The position numbers were made by a program, and so were the translations under genes. 64,000 bases of DNA from Calliopum simillimum (taxonomy: Eukaryota; Arthropoda; Insecta; Diptera; Lauxaniidae): positions 49,905,061 to 49,969,060 of the forward strand of contig OX638369.1 of NCBI GenBank assembly GCA_951812925.1, given 5' to 3'. Positions 47,286 through 58,492 of this stretch are shown here, one piece after another; the first letter of the stretch is position 1; each line of letters starts with the position of its first letter. The notes beneath the pieces were generated by a model. That model searched no databases and had not been told where the DNA came from. It saw only the letters and a list, made by a program, of their open reading frames with translations.

Positions 47286-48501
47286 AAATCAATCTAGCCT
47301 AAAATGTAATGTATTGCTTTTCCCAGAAACCCATATCTGCATTTTTTCCAAGAATTTCAACATATCATGCCCACTGTACATTGCTTTGACTGACTGCGCA
47401 GTCATCTCCAATTAATCAGCAACAACGAAATAAATCAAAAGTCAAAGCAGACACAGCATGGCGAATTGCGATTGGAAAGACCGGCAACAGCATTGGTAAC
47501 AACTATAAGACTAATAACAACAATAACAACAACAACAACAAAAACAACAACAATAAAAAATGTGAATAAAATTATGTGTTCAAAGGCAAGAAAATGAGAA
47601 AATATTAAATTAAGAACAAATTAAATATGCAAATAAAGTGGAGTGTGGCTCAGCATGTTGTTGTGATTGTTGTTGTTGTTGTTGTTGTTGTTACTGTTGT
47701 TTTTTTTACACTAAAAAGGCTTCGGCTTATAGAAAAATTAAGAGTGTGGACATTTTAAATAAAAATCAAAAATTCAAGTTGTAAAAGAGGCCGTTTACCA
47801 TAAAAGTACACGCGGCAATTTAAAATTTTGAGCAAAAATTTGGTTTTACATCACATTTTGAGATGTTGGAAGATTAGATTCGGAAGCAAAGTTATTAATT
47901 CAAAATTTTTTCGAATATTTCAAAATTTCTGTGATAATCTCGCTGAATGTATTTTAATTTCAATTTAATTTAATTTTATGTGCTAATCACACTGTGGAAC
48001 AAAATTTGGTCAACAAAAGTTTACTCGGATCTGACGCTGCGGGGTGAAAATATAGGCCAAAATAAAAGACCATTCGGCTCAGTTTGTTCAAATTGGCTCT
48101 AGTTTTCGAGAAAAAGCCGTTTGAATTTTGCAGCTTGAACTATGTGGTTTTTTCGATATATCTCGTAAGTTAACTGAGTTTTATTGCATTTTGTGGTGGG
48201 GTTTTGTTTGTCTAATTCATATCTAATCTTTTATTACCAAGTAAGTGTTTTTGGATGCACTTTTGGCAAGTTCGAGCACAAAATTCCCAAAAAAGTGATA
48301 TTTTTCGCCTTTTATGACATTCGGCACAATAGTAATCACCCGAGTGGTAGATTTATGCCTTTTAACCTATAGCTGAGATCCATACAAACACTTTGATATA
48401 ATATATGTGGCATAAGGGCAAAAATTTCTCAAGTGAGCCACCTAAGAAATCAAATGTAAAAAAGGCTTTAACAAAATGATGTTTTATAACAACTAGTAAT
48501 A
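47286..48501. other. non-coding spacer with trinucleotide repeats
   Basis: (AAC)n around 47510-47552 and (GTT)n around 47656-47700. No gene. Confidence 0.5.
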
Positions 48502-49432
48502 GTACAGTCATTTGGTAGTTTTACCTGGAAAGTTTTGCGGGATTTCTGCAAATGAGTTATTTTATAGATTTCGATGTGCTCTTTCAGAATTTCAACTTTG
48601 CTACCTCGTATCGTGTTCGCTCGAGCCGCCATATTGGAAAAATGGCGTCCAAAATCAGTTTTTTACAAATATCTCTTTAACGGTTATATTTAGAGAAAAA
48701 TTTTTTGGGACAATGTTGAATATTGTTCTATGCGCCCTACTGTGTTCAATTTTGAATGATTTTCAAGTCGCGATATCTCATGAAGGGTAAGTCTGACGAA
48801 AAAACAGCTCGAAGAGACCCTTATAGGGAATTGAACGTTCTACAAAATGCATGGACAATTTTTTTTTTAGGACGAACCGCTTAGGAGCCATTTTGAAAAA
48901 ACTTTATTTTTCAAAATTTTATGTTTGTGGGAAAAATATCTCCTTAACTATATGTGATATGAAAAAAAGGTAATATGGTACTTGTAGCGCAAGTTATTCC
49001 CTATAAATAAGTGTTTTTATTTTAAACGTACAACTCACCGTTCATAAGTTATCGTAATTATAAGCTTGACACATCACTGTGCCTTCTCATAAGTGGCATT
49101 CACAATTTACTAATTTTTCTAAAATTTTGAATAAAGATATCTCCTGAGTTATAAGTCGTACGAAAACAATTCAAAGATCATTTTTATAGAAAATTTTATA
49201 AGCTACAACATTGTCCTAAAAAATTTTTCTCTAAATATAACCGTTAAAGAGATATTTGTAAAAAACTGATTTTGGACGCCATTTTTCCAATATGGCGGCT
49301 CGAGCGAACACGATACGAGGTAGCAAAGTTGAAATTCTGAAAGAGCACATCGAAATCTATAAAATAACTCATTTGCAGAAATCCCGCAAAACTTTCCAGG
49401 CAACATCATTTTTTTCTCCCAAATGATTGTAC
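48502..49432. mobile_element. foldback MITE (931 bp), TA-type
   Basis: The left end is GTACAGTCATTTGG at 48502, and the right end is its complement with one change, ending at 49432. TA flanks lie at 48500-48501 and 49433-49434. Arms of about 220 bp are almost identical. As a result the + strand at about 48525-48710 and the minus strand at about 49223-49408 encode the same peptide (PGKFCGISANELFYRFRCAL ...). That is a symmetry of the DNA, not evidence for a protein. Confidence 0.88.
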
Positions 49433-49889
49433 TATAAAGAATTTGTAAAAATGTTTTTTTAGAGATATTTAGCATAGGTCGGGGAATAAAATGGTGTTTT
49501 TGATTTGTAAAAAAATGTTTCATCTATTATTGAAAATCCCTATTTCAAATAGGTATATAAAAATAAAGCAACTTCTTCGTCTCTAAGAAACTATAAAAAA
49601 TAGGTAAGCACTCTCCATTTGTCAAGAAACTATATTCCAGAAAAAAAATTGGGGTAATCGATATTGGTTCAAAAGTTATTAACAAGTCTTTTTTCAGCAT
49701 TAGAGAAAAACAAGGCATCCTACGAAAAAAGTGTATGTGGCATAAAATGCTTAGAATTATCTAAGGAATACGTGTGAGTGTTTTTGGAACATATAAAATT
49801 TTTTTTTCCGGACCTTTTGAAAAATTATAAAATGTCTCAAAAAATTCTGAAAAAAAATCTGAGCGAAATTGGAGACAAAAAATTTGTAT
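49433..49889. other. AT-rich spacer
   Basis: No recognizable features. Confidence 0.4.
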
Positions 49890-52175
49890 TCTAATATATT
49901 TTTATACCCTACACCCAGGGTATATTCACTTTGTCTTTCCGTTTGTAACGCTGAGAAGGAGGCGTCACAGGTATGGAAAAGTATATAATATAATTGTGTA
50001 TATTCTTGATCAGCGTCCCTCCTGAATCCATATAGCCATGTCCGTCTGTCTGGCTGGCTGGCAGGCTGTCCGTCTGTGGAAATATTTTTTGCAGGAAAAC
50101 TAAGCAAGATAATTCGATGAAAATTGATACACTGCCTTTGTTGTAAAAGTTAGCTCGAGGGATTGAAAAGGAGCAAAACCGGTCAACGGACACGCCTACC
50201 TCCCATACCATAAATATCTCCAAAACGCAATTTAATCAGCATTATTCACGATAACGCAACCAAAATAAACATAAATACTAGGAATAGTAACTGCAACCTC
50301 TAAACCAAAACTAGGTGAATTCGGACAAGAGAGCGTGGCATCTCCCATATAAGTAAAAGTTTCAAAATGCTATTCTGAAAGGGTTTTTTGAGATAATTCA
50401 ACCAGTTTTGCACATATCCTAAGGATAGTAAATGCAAAATCTAATCAGAAACTTTGTTGATTCGGACAAGACGGCGCACACTGGCGACATTTCTCAAAAG
50501 TGGTTGCAAAAATCAATTTTGGTGTGGTGGAAATTTGCAAATCTAATGATGCAGTTCGATAAACAAATGATTAGTGCTTAAGGATGTAAAATTTTAATTC
50601 ATTTGAAAAAATGGTTCGCTTTGTAGAGCTGGTCAAAGTCAATGGTTTTTTCGAGTTTGTAATTTTTTTTTTCAAGATGTTGTTCTAATTTTTCTGCAAC
50701 TTATGAAAGAAAAGTTAATTTTTTTCTATTTATGCTATAAACGGTTTTAGTACTATCAAGTAACACTAAAATTAAATGATTTTTTTTTTAATGTCTGAGG
50801 TTTCTGTACTTTTCTGAAACACTATTTTTACCCTTTTTTTCAACTTCGAATGGAGTTTCAAAAAAATGTTCGCAAAAGATATCTTACGGACTACTAAAAC
50901 TAAATAAACTCAACAATTCTGAACACAATATAAAAATTCTAGCTGCGGGAAATTGCAGTTTTATGAGTTATAATGACTTTCATCAGGAAACCTATAACTC
51001 ATGACGTCATTTTACGAAAAACCGTTGCAAAAATATGTTTCGAGTGGTTCTGTTTTACGAATCTAATATTATCATCAAATAGCAAAATATTAGGAGCCAA
51101 AGAATTTGAAAATTTTAACCATTTCGGAACAGTGGTTTGGTGTGTACAGCCTCTCAAAGTTGAGTAAATTTTGAGGTTAACGAAAAAAATTAATTTTTTA
51201 GAAAAATTCCTCATATTTAGGTTGAATACTTTGGCAAACGTTTATCTCTAAGCTTGCACTCCAAAAACTGCATACTTTTACTTGCAACCCTTTGTGTGAG
51301 AGACACTTTTTTAGCAAAACCTATGGATAAAAAAGCTAATTTCACGAAGTTTTAGGTACAGAAGTTTGAATTTTTAATTTTGTTTTTGTCGATTACAGCG
51401 CCATCTAGGCCGGATAAGAGAAAATGTTTGAGACAGAATGTTCGTACTTTTTTACGTTAAATCCGAATATGCAATAAAAAATGGGTGTTTCCACTTAAAA
51501 TTTTGAACTTGCCCCCGCCCCACCCCCGTTGGGGGGTGATAGGGGGTCAAATTTCATATCGTTAATTAGACCTTTATAAATTATTGGACATGTGTTTTTT
51601 CATTTTTTGATTTAACTTTCGGTTTCTAAAATATTTGGCCATTTCGGAATTTTCCTAACGATATGTATGTAATTTACAGAAAATCGAACTTCAACAAAAC
51701 ATTGCTTTTCACCCTGCAATGTTATCTAAATGAAATTTAGAACAGCAATAGCTATAAAAATTTTCTATCCATAACCGAAAACAGAATTAAAATATCTTAA
51801 ATGGTTCAGAAGTTATGATTTTTGCAACGAGAAATGCCAGATGTCGCCACTGTGCGGCGTGGCACCGCTCATACTCACAAATTTTTTAAAATGCTGTAAT
51901 GCACGCTTTATTTGAGGTAATGTGCCAAAATTTCGCACAAATACTAGGAATAGTTAGTGAAAGTTCTAAGCAAAAACTAGGCGAACTCAGAAAAGAGGGC
52001 GTGGCACTTCCCATACATGCAACATTTTAAAAATGCTGTGCAAGCGTTATTTGAGGAAATGCAATCAAATTTCTGTATACTATATTTTTCACTATACAAA
52101 AAAATTTCCAAATACTTCAGTGTAGGGCATTTAATATTTGGCCAGGCCAAACGTTACACCCTTACTAGTTTTTTT
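49890..52175 (+). repeat. dispersed repeat, copy C, split by a Transib-type element
   Basis: Starts ATACCCTACACCCAGGGTAT (about 49902), then GATCAGCGTCCCTCCTGAAT, CATGTCCGTCTGTCTGGCTG and AGCTCGAGGGATTGAAAAGG, with GCGTGGCATCTCCCATATAA-like units. It ends GGCCAGGCCAAACGTTACAC (about 52141). A 1378-bp element is inserted at 50477-51854. Confidence 0.75.
50477..51854. mobile_element. Transib-type non-autonomous element (1378 bp) with RSS-like ends
   Basis: The left end is CACACTGGCGACATTTCTC; the right end, read inward, is CACAGTGGCGACATCTGG. Both reach GCAAAAATC exactly 22 bases after the heptamer. The 5-bp duplication CGGCG lies at 50472-50476 and 51855-51859. A CACARTG-like heptamer, an A-rich nonamer after about 23 bp and a GC-rich 5-bp duplication are the published hallmarks of the Transib superfamily, relatives of the RAG1 recombinase. 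No transposase is encoded, so mobility would have needed a source elsewhere. The host DNA is dispersed repeat copy C. Confidence 0.85.
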
Positions 52176-54649
52176 TTTTCTGCTTTGAAAATACGGTTTT
52201 TTCTCCAGGTACAACTACGTGACTTTACAAAGGTAGTCACTACATATCATATAATGGTATAAATCTTAATAAGCAATAAATTGTGGTCTCAGGTGCATGC
52301 AGTTCCTATTTTTTTTTACAACAGCCAGTTCAAAAATTTTATTAATGTAAAAAATATAAAATTTTCTTCCCTTTATTAACTTTTTATTCACTTTAACATC
52401 AATATTTTTAAATACTGCATATGACAGTAAAATTAAAATGCTAAAAAATCATTATATAAATATAAGCTAAGCTTTATTATCCAATCATCTCTATGTGCTT
52501 TCTATTTAACATCCAACAAAGTATGTAAAATAACCAATATTATATTTAATAGTTTGTAAAATATCACTGCATCATTGATGACTTTATGAAATACACACCA
52601 TCTTCAAGTGAAACTTTCAAACTGTTGCCAAAGAGCAAACATTTCCGTTTTTATGACTTACAAAATATCAGTTTTTCCCAGCCTACCCAGCCAATCGCAT
52701 TCGACCACATAGAGTGAAAATTAATTTGCAAACCCTTTGCTGACCGGGCAACGGTGATTTATGAACGCTGCAGAAGATTAAAAAGTTCACAAACAGAGAC
52801 AACAACGGGCAGCTAATCTAATTTATTAGTTGTATACCGTGTAAAAGGCAACAAACTTCAACACGTCGCCATTGTAGCAGTCAGCGCACAATACGAGAGA
52901 GAGAGAAGTCAAAAAAGAGGATGCTAAATAAGCAACAAGTTTGTTGCTTAAGTCTTTTGTTTGCTTTACACTGCTGCTCGCAAAATACTTGTGTATGTTC
53001 GACGTATGCGGAGTATCATTTTCGCACTGTATGCCTCATTTACTGTTGATTTACGCCGAAATAAATTAAAATATCATAAAAAAGGAAATTAAATTCTTGC
53101 TAAGCATTTTCGTTGTGTTTGGCTTCCAATGTTGCCTTGTTACTAATTTTTTAAAGTGGGAAAAAAATGCATAAATATTTAAATGTGTGATTTACGACAG
53201 AAGACACGGCAGGTGACGCCATAGAGCTAAGTGCAAGATCGATCTTTCTTTGGCCATTTAGGGGCAAATTCATGTAAGAGTTACTACAATATAGTACTTA
53301 TTTACTGAGCAAATTTTTAACTTTATTTACCGTTAACTAAGACTGTTGCCTAGGAATTGTTCAGAAGTTTCATAGAGCTAAATTTGCATATTTTGCCCCC
53401 TTGAAGATAGCGACCAAAAGCAAAATAAGGAACAAAATAAGACGCTACTTAACATTCCCACCCTCACTCGGAGCGAGACGAGATTAAATGAAATATTTAC
53501 TTATGCATGGAATTGCCCGAAGAAATCTGTGTTCTTACGCTTAACAGTAAGCTGCTCATTTGAGGGCGCTTATATCTTGGTTTTTTTTTTATTGTTCTTT
53601 TCTTTTCATTTAGTAATGAACAAAACAACAACAACCACAATAATATAAAGGTTAAATTTAAATTGGATTTGTTAAGCCCCTGGCGCTACTCTGAACTTCA
53701 ATTTCCATGGCATAAGCTGAACAACAAAAAGTAAAAAATTTACAGAAAAAACACAAATTGGCCCCAAAATAATAAAATACAATTTAAGCCATTTTAATGG
53801 CAATAACACAACAACATAACATATTGTATGTAGTATTCTGGTGCTGTTGTTGTTGTTGTTGTTGTTGTTGCAGTTATTGTTATTGGCTGTCCGATGTCCG
53901 CATAAATTTGTTGTTTGTTATAACAATTACGTGGTTTGTTTTGCTTTCACATTCCTTGATTTACACAGCAAATTTATTGATTTCATTTTTATGTGTTGTT
54001 TGCTCCTGCACGCTGCTTTGCATTGTTAGTGGAGTTAGAGACGGAGAGAGTGAAGGAGAAGGAGACTACTCGAGGCGCTCGATAGTAAGCCAATTACTCC
54101 GACTGTGTTTTAATTGCCGCATTGATGAGTTCCTAATTGGAAATTTTTAATTTTTTTTGCTGGTAACCTCTACATAAATTTAAATTATGTTGCTTTATTT
54201 TTGCATTGTTTTTATTCAGAATGTGAACATTTTTTATTTATATGTAAATGCAGAGAAATATACAAAATTAAAAAAAAAACATCACTTCAACAAAGAATAA
54301 AGTAAGGTTGTAATTTTTATAGAAATTTGTGATCTACACAAGCCAAAAGTTCTTTACTTAAGTCTTTCGTTTTGCCGACAATGTTAATGATCTACAGATC
54401 ACATACAATGCTCGGGAAAATTATTTTAACGAAAAAAATGCAACATATCCCAAGGGGAAAAGAAGTGCTTCAAAATCTCTTCTAAAGTGCAACTTTTTCA
54501 CCAATAAGCGCTTCCGCTCCGTAAGAACTATTCTTTTTTTTAACATTGCATGTCATAGGATGTAAGCGCGCTTGAACTAACCGCAGCCTTGCTGTAAAAG
54601 TCTTTTTGAAACGCTTCTTTGTATTGCTCCGGTAAGCGTTTTTTCAATA
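52176..54649. other. lower-repeat AT-rich DNA, candidate cis-regulatory region
   Basis: Contains two copies of the CTTAAGTC-type motif (52937-52964 and 54347-54375), the perfect palindrome TAAGCAACAA-GT-TTGTTGCTTA at 52929-52950, and (GTT)n at 53844-53871. The 117-codon frame at 53797-54150 arises from the GTT run (polycysteine) and is not a gene. Confidence 0.45.
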
Positions 54650-55210
54650 AAATTAAGAAAAAAATTGGTCACACCAGGATTTGAATCCACGACCTTCCGT
54701 GTGATAGATAGAAACAGATTATTTAAACTCACATTCGCCAACCAATGATTGAAGAGGTATTAGATTTGTATATTAAGCAAATGTTATCCAAACAGAATTT
54801 GGCATTCGAATGCTCCTACAACCTTACATATAATCATTGTGTAATCAGTTTCAATTTAATTAATTAAAAGTAAATAAATAAGTGAAAGGAAAATAGAAAA
54901 GTGAAATAAAAAAAGGTTAAATTAAAAATAGTTTAATAAAAAAAAAAATAAAGCAAATAAATATAAAAAAAAATCACCCGGGCTGGGTTCGAACTCACGT
55001 TGTTCTTACTGCAGCCTTACATGGAATCATTGTGTAATCAATTTCAATTCAATAAAACAAAAGTAAATAAATAAGAGAAAGGAAAATAGCAAAGTGAAAT
55101 AAAAGATGTTGATTAAAAAATCTTTTAATAAAAAAAAAAAATAAAAAAATCACCAGGGCTATGTTTGAACCCATGTTGTACTTACTGCAGCCTTATAAAA
55201 AATCATTGAG
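54650..55210 (-). repeat. tandem SINE-like repeats with B-box-like cores
   Basis: On the minus strand, three B-box-like cores occur: GGATTCAAATCC (about 54678), GAGTTCGAACCC (about 54983) and GGTTCAAACAT (about 55166). The second and third lie in a tandem duplication of about 180-195 bp with the same flanks (CTGCAGCCTTA, AATCATTGTGTAATCA, AAGTAAATAAATAAG, GAAAGGAAAATAG). No full tRNA fold is evident. Confidence 0.6.
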
Positions 55211-55219
55211 ATTGTGCTT

Positions 55220-55941
55220 CTAAATTTCTATGCGGACAAGCGCTTTTGAAGTGCTTGGATCAGAAGAATATGCTGAAAAAGCCTGAAAATGTCTTAAAAG
55301 AAATAGCGCCTGTATCACCGACATCGAAAATTTCTAAGCCGAACAAAGAAAACAAACGGCAAGGATTCTAACGTCTCTCAAAAATGTGGTTCAGCAGAAA
55401 ACAAAAAATTTGGAAAGAAAAACACAACCAAAGAACAAAACTTATAAACGCAAGTTGGTAACTAACTATGCTTCTTCCATTGAAGTTGATGAAAATGTTG
55501 TATTTAAAGATGAATCGAATGGGCTGAAGATTTACGTGAAAATGAATGCGTTGGTAGAGGAGAAGAATATGGACAAGCCACTAAAAAAGACGATTGAATA
55601 AAATGCGTCATGTGCTGTATATGGTTACATGAAACATGTACATCATTTGTGCACACATGCAACAATTGTGGCGACAAGGTGCCAAATCACCCATGATATG
55701 GTGCCAAATCACCCATGATATGGTGCCATATCACCCGTAGTCTCGGGTGATTTGGCACTTTATAGAATTTTTTTATAATGAAGAAAAACACATTTGCAAT
55801 CATTTTTACTCTAGTTGATGTACTTTTTTTGTTTTAAATTAATAAAAAAATAAATTTGTGTTTAGTTTTTTAAAAAATAACTTTTAATTCTGGCTTAATA
55901 GCAGTTTATCGATAAGGGTGCCATATCTACCGCGTTTACCC
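55220..55941 (+). mobile_element. pogo-like element, 3' end only
   Basis: Holds the transposase C-terminus followed by GGTGCCAAATCACCCATGAT repeats (55678-55735) and TCGGGTGATTTGGCAC (55742). It ends with the terminal repeat whose complement is GGGTAAACGCGGTAGATATG (ending at 55941). The 5' part is absent. No TA is visible after the right end. Confidence 0.7.
55225..55700 (+). pseudogene. pogo-like transposase C-terminus with CxxC-type cluster, frameshifted
   Basis: Segments in shifting frames read SFEVLGSEEYAEKA, KPENVLKEIAPVSPTSK, a basic KTQPKNKTYKRK stretch and VDENVVFKDESNGLK. Then, one frame over, CVMCCIWLHETCTSFVH is followed by TCNNCGDKV. The C-xx-C...W-HE-C...C-xx-C cluster is the small zinc-binding tail seen on many insect pogo/Tigger-like transposases. 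Broken by at least two frameshifts. Confidence 0.65.
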
Positions 55942-57577
55942 AAAATTTTTTTCTAAATAAGTATGTGTAAATTAAAGCTTTATCATATCACTATAAGAAA
56001 TTAAAATATACGCATTAACCAAAGAAATTCACATATCAAAAATTTACCATTCATTGTCTATCTTTAGGTTTGTTACTTAAGTCTTTTGTTTTAGCCATAC
56101 AAACGCATGCGTAAAGGCTTCACTAAAACAAAAGAATGGTTTATTAGTGCATTTTAAGTTTCATACCATTGTGATTGTGACAAACGGTTTCATGTTTTAT
56201 TTCAAATATATCTATTATGTTATCTGATGTCGTTTATTTCATATGTATGTATATTTTCAAAAACTTTAATGTTATCTCTGCTCGTTATCAACGCTGTTTA
56301 GCATAACTTAAGTGTTCATCGTTTATCATCATTTAATTATTTAATTAATGAAGTTTGTCGCTGACTTTCATGTTAAAGTTGTTTTGATACTGCGAGCCAA
56401 TTAATTTGTATTTATTTAGTTTTTTTTTTAATTATCAGCAGGAAAAAAAGAATTGTGTCAACAGTTTCATTTTTTTATGTTTTCCAAGTTGGCCGACAAT
56501 GACAAATGTTGGGTTTACAAGACTTCCTAGAGCGTCGTATTAAGTGTTAATTAACAAAGCTTTATTTTTGTTGTAGTTTGATTGGAATTTTTTCGTTGTA
56601 ATAAAAAAAAAAATTTTTTTTAATTTGGCTAATGAATAGTGCAACAAACGAATTTGGGCTGCTTAAAACAGCTTCTGTAAGAGTAACATAATAAAACTTA
56701 AATATGATCCCTTAATTTAGATTTAATTAAGACTGATAAAACTTTTTTTTTTTTTTTTTTGCATACAAAGTATAGACTTCCGTTTGATTTATTTATTCTT
56801 GTTAACAGAAACTTATAGCTGAAATTCCAATATAAAAAAAATTAAAAATGCCAATTGAAACATTAAGCAATAAATGGTCGGTGGATCTATCGTTTACTTA
56901 GGTTTACAATTAGCTGTTGAAATTGTTTTCTCAATTAAAAAAGAGACTTAAATTTTTTATAACCAAATGATTGGCTGCAGCTGCAGCAAAGCGAAAATGT
57001 GCGCATCCTTAACAAGATCATAAAAATAATTATTTTTGTTTTTAAGTTTCACATTAAAGAACTCATTTTTCGCTAAGTTTAAATCCGCATAGCTAACTAA
57101 CTGCTACTTTAACGCACAGTAAAATTATAAATTGCAAACTCTCTTTACTATCAATGGTCACATTCAACTCTTTTTGATGAAGCCGATCCACAGAATGTGA
57201 TAAAGCCAATCTAGCGGCATTTAATTAAATTCATTTTTTCAGAATTGTCACAAATTTTACATACGGTAGCTAGTATCCAACCGATTAATCGGCCTCGGCC
57301 TCAAATACGGCTTTCGGCCAAAATAAGTCGAAGGTTTGGATAGTACGTCTATATATCTTTTATCTTCGACTTCGGTTCCGATATCGATTCTGACTCTGAA
57401 AATATATGATATATATTGTATTATTAGGTTTCGAGTACGGTTCCGGTAAAACATCCCTAATAAAAAGCAAGATGACAATATCCAATATTTTCATGAACGT
57501 ATCTGATCACAAGCTTTCATCAAATTCACTTAGATGGCATTATCAGATACGTTCATGAAGCCTATGTCACCGATTAA
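55942..57577. other. mostly unique AT-rich DNA
   Basis: Contains a CTTAAGTC-type motif (56066-56096), T-runs, and a perfect 17-bp hairpin (TCATGAACGTATCTGAT at 57491-57507 with its complement at 57542-57558). A TTCCG/TTTCGG-rich stretch lies at 57280-57460. No gene. Confidence 0.45.
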
Positions 57578-58458
57578 ACAGGTTTACAAAAAAAAAAAAA
57601 TGTCATGGCATTTTGACCAGACTATATGTTTCCTAGGGACTTTGACGTCCTGAATCCGAAGCCAGGGTCCGTTTTTTTTTCCAGAACGTCTGAGAAAAAA
57701 GATTTCAAGGTCATATGGAGGTCAAAATGGGGTTCATATGTCGTTTAGCGATAAATTCGATAAAATTCTGAAACTAATTTTTTGTCATTGAGTTCTTAGG
57801 TCTTAAAAAGAATGTGTGGTCAAAAAGGTATCTCGGACCTAGTTTCGGAGATATAGCCATCGGAAGATCCGGATATATCTTCTATGAAAACCGCTATAAG
57901 TTGGGAACCCCTGGATGGATTTGAAAAACATTGGTGTCATATGAAAGGTATTTTATTTTTGTTGTTATTGTTGGTAGTGTTGTTGTTTTATTTGTTGTTG
58001 TAATTGAAAAATATCACAAAATTTCAAAAACGGTCATGTCTCGAAAACTATGAATCTATTAAATTGATAATATGCTCAAAACATTTTTATAGGCTGTCAA
58101 AATACCTTTCATATGGCACAATATTTTACAAATCCATCCAGGGGCTCCCAACTTATAGCGGTTTTCATAGAAGATATATCCGGATCTTCCGATGGCTATA
58201 TCTCCGAAACTAGGTCCGAGATACCCTCTTTGATTGCATATTCTTTTTAAGGACTAAGAACTCAATAATAAAAAATTAGTTTCAGAATTTTATCGAATTT
58301 ATCACTAAACGACACATGACCTCCATATGAGCTTGAAATATTTTTTCTCAGACGTTCTGGAAAAAAACGGACTCCGGATTCGGATTCAGGACGTCAAAGT
58401 TCGAAGGAAACACATATTCTGGTCAAAACGGCATGACATTTTTTTTTTGTAAACCTGT
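57578..58458. mobile_element. foldback element (881 bp)
   Basis: The ends are ACAGGTTTAC (57578) and GTAAACCTGT (58458). The left arm to about 57955 and right arm from about 58100 are reverse complements (TTTTGACCAGA, CAGAACGTCTGAGAAAAAA, GATCCGGATATATCTTCTAT, ATAAGTTGGGA-CCCCTGGAT). The centre carries a GTT-rich run. No obvious target duplication. Confidence 0.8.
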
Positions 58459-58492
58459 GTTATTATTCTGAGATTAATTAATTATTAATCCG

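Noticed and set aside
53797..54150. 117-codon frame with polycysteine
   Set aside because: Cys run comes from a GTT repeat; no domain, no conserved context.
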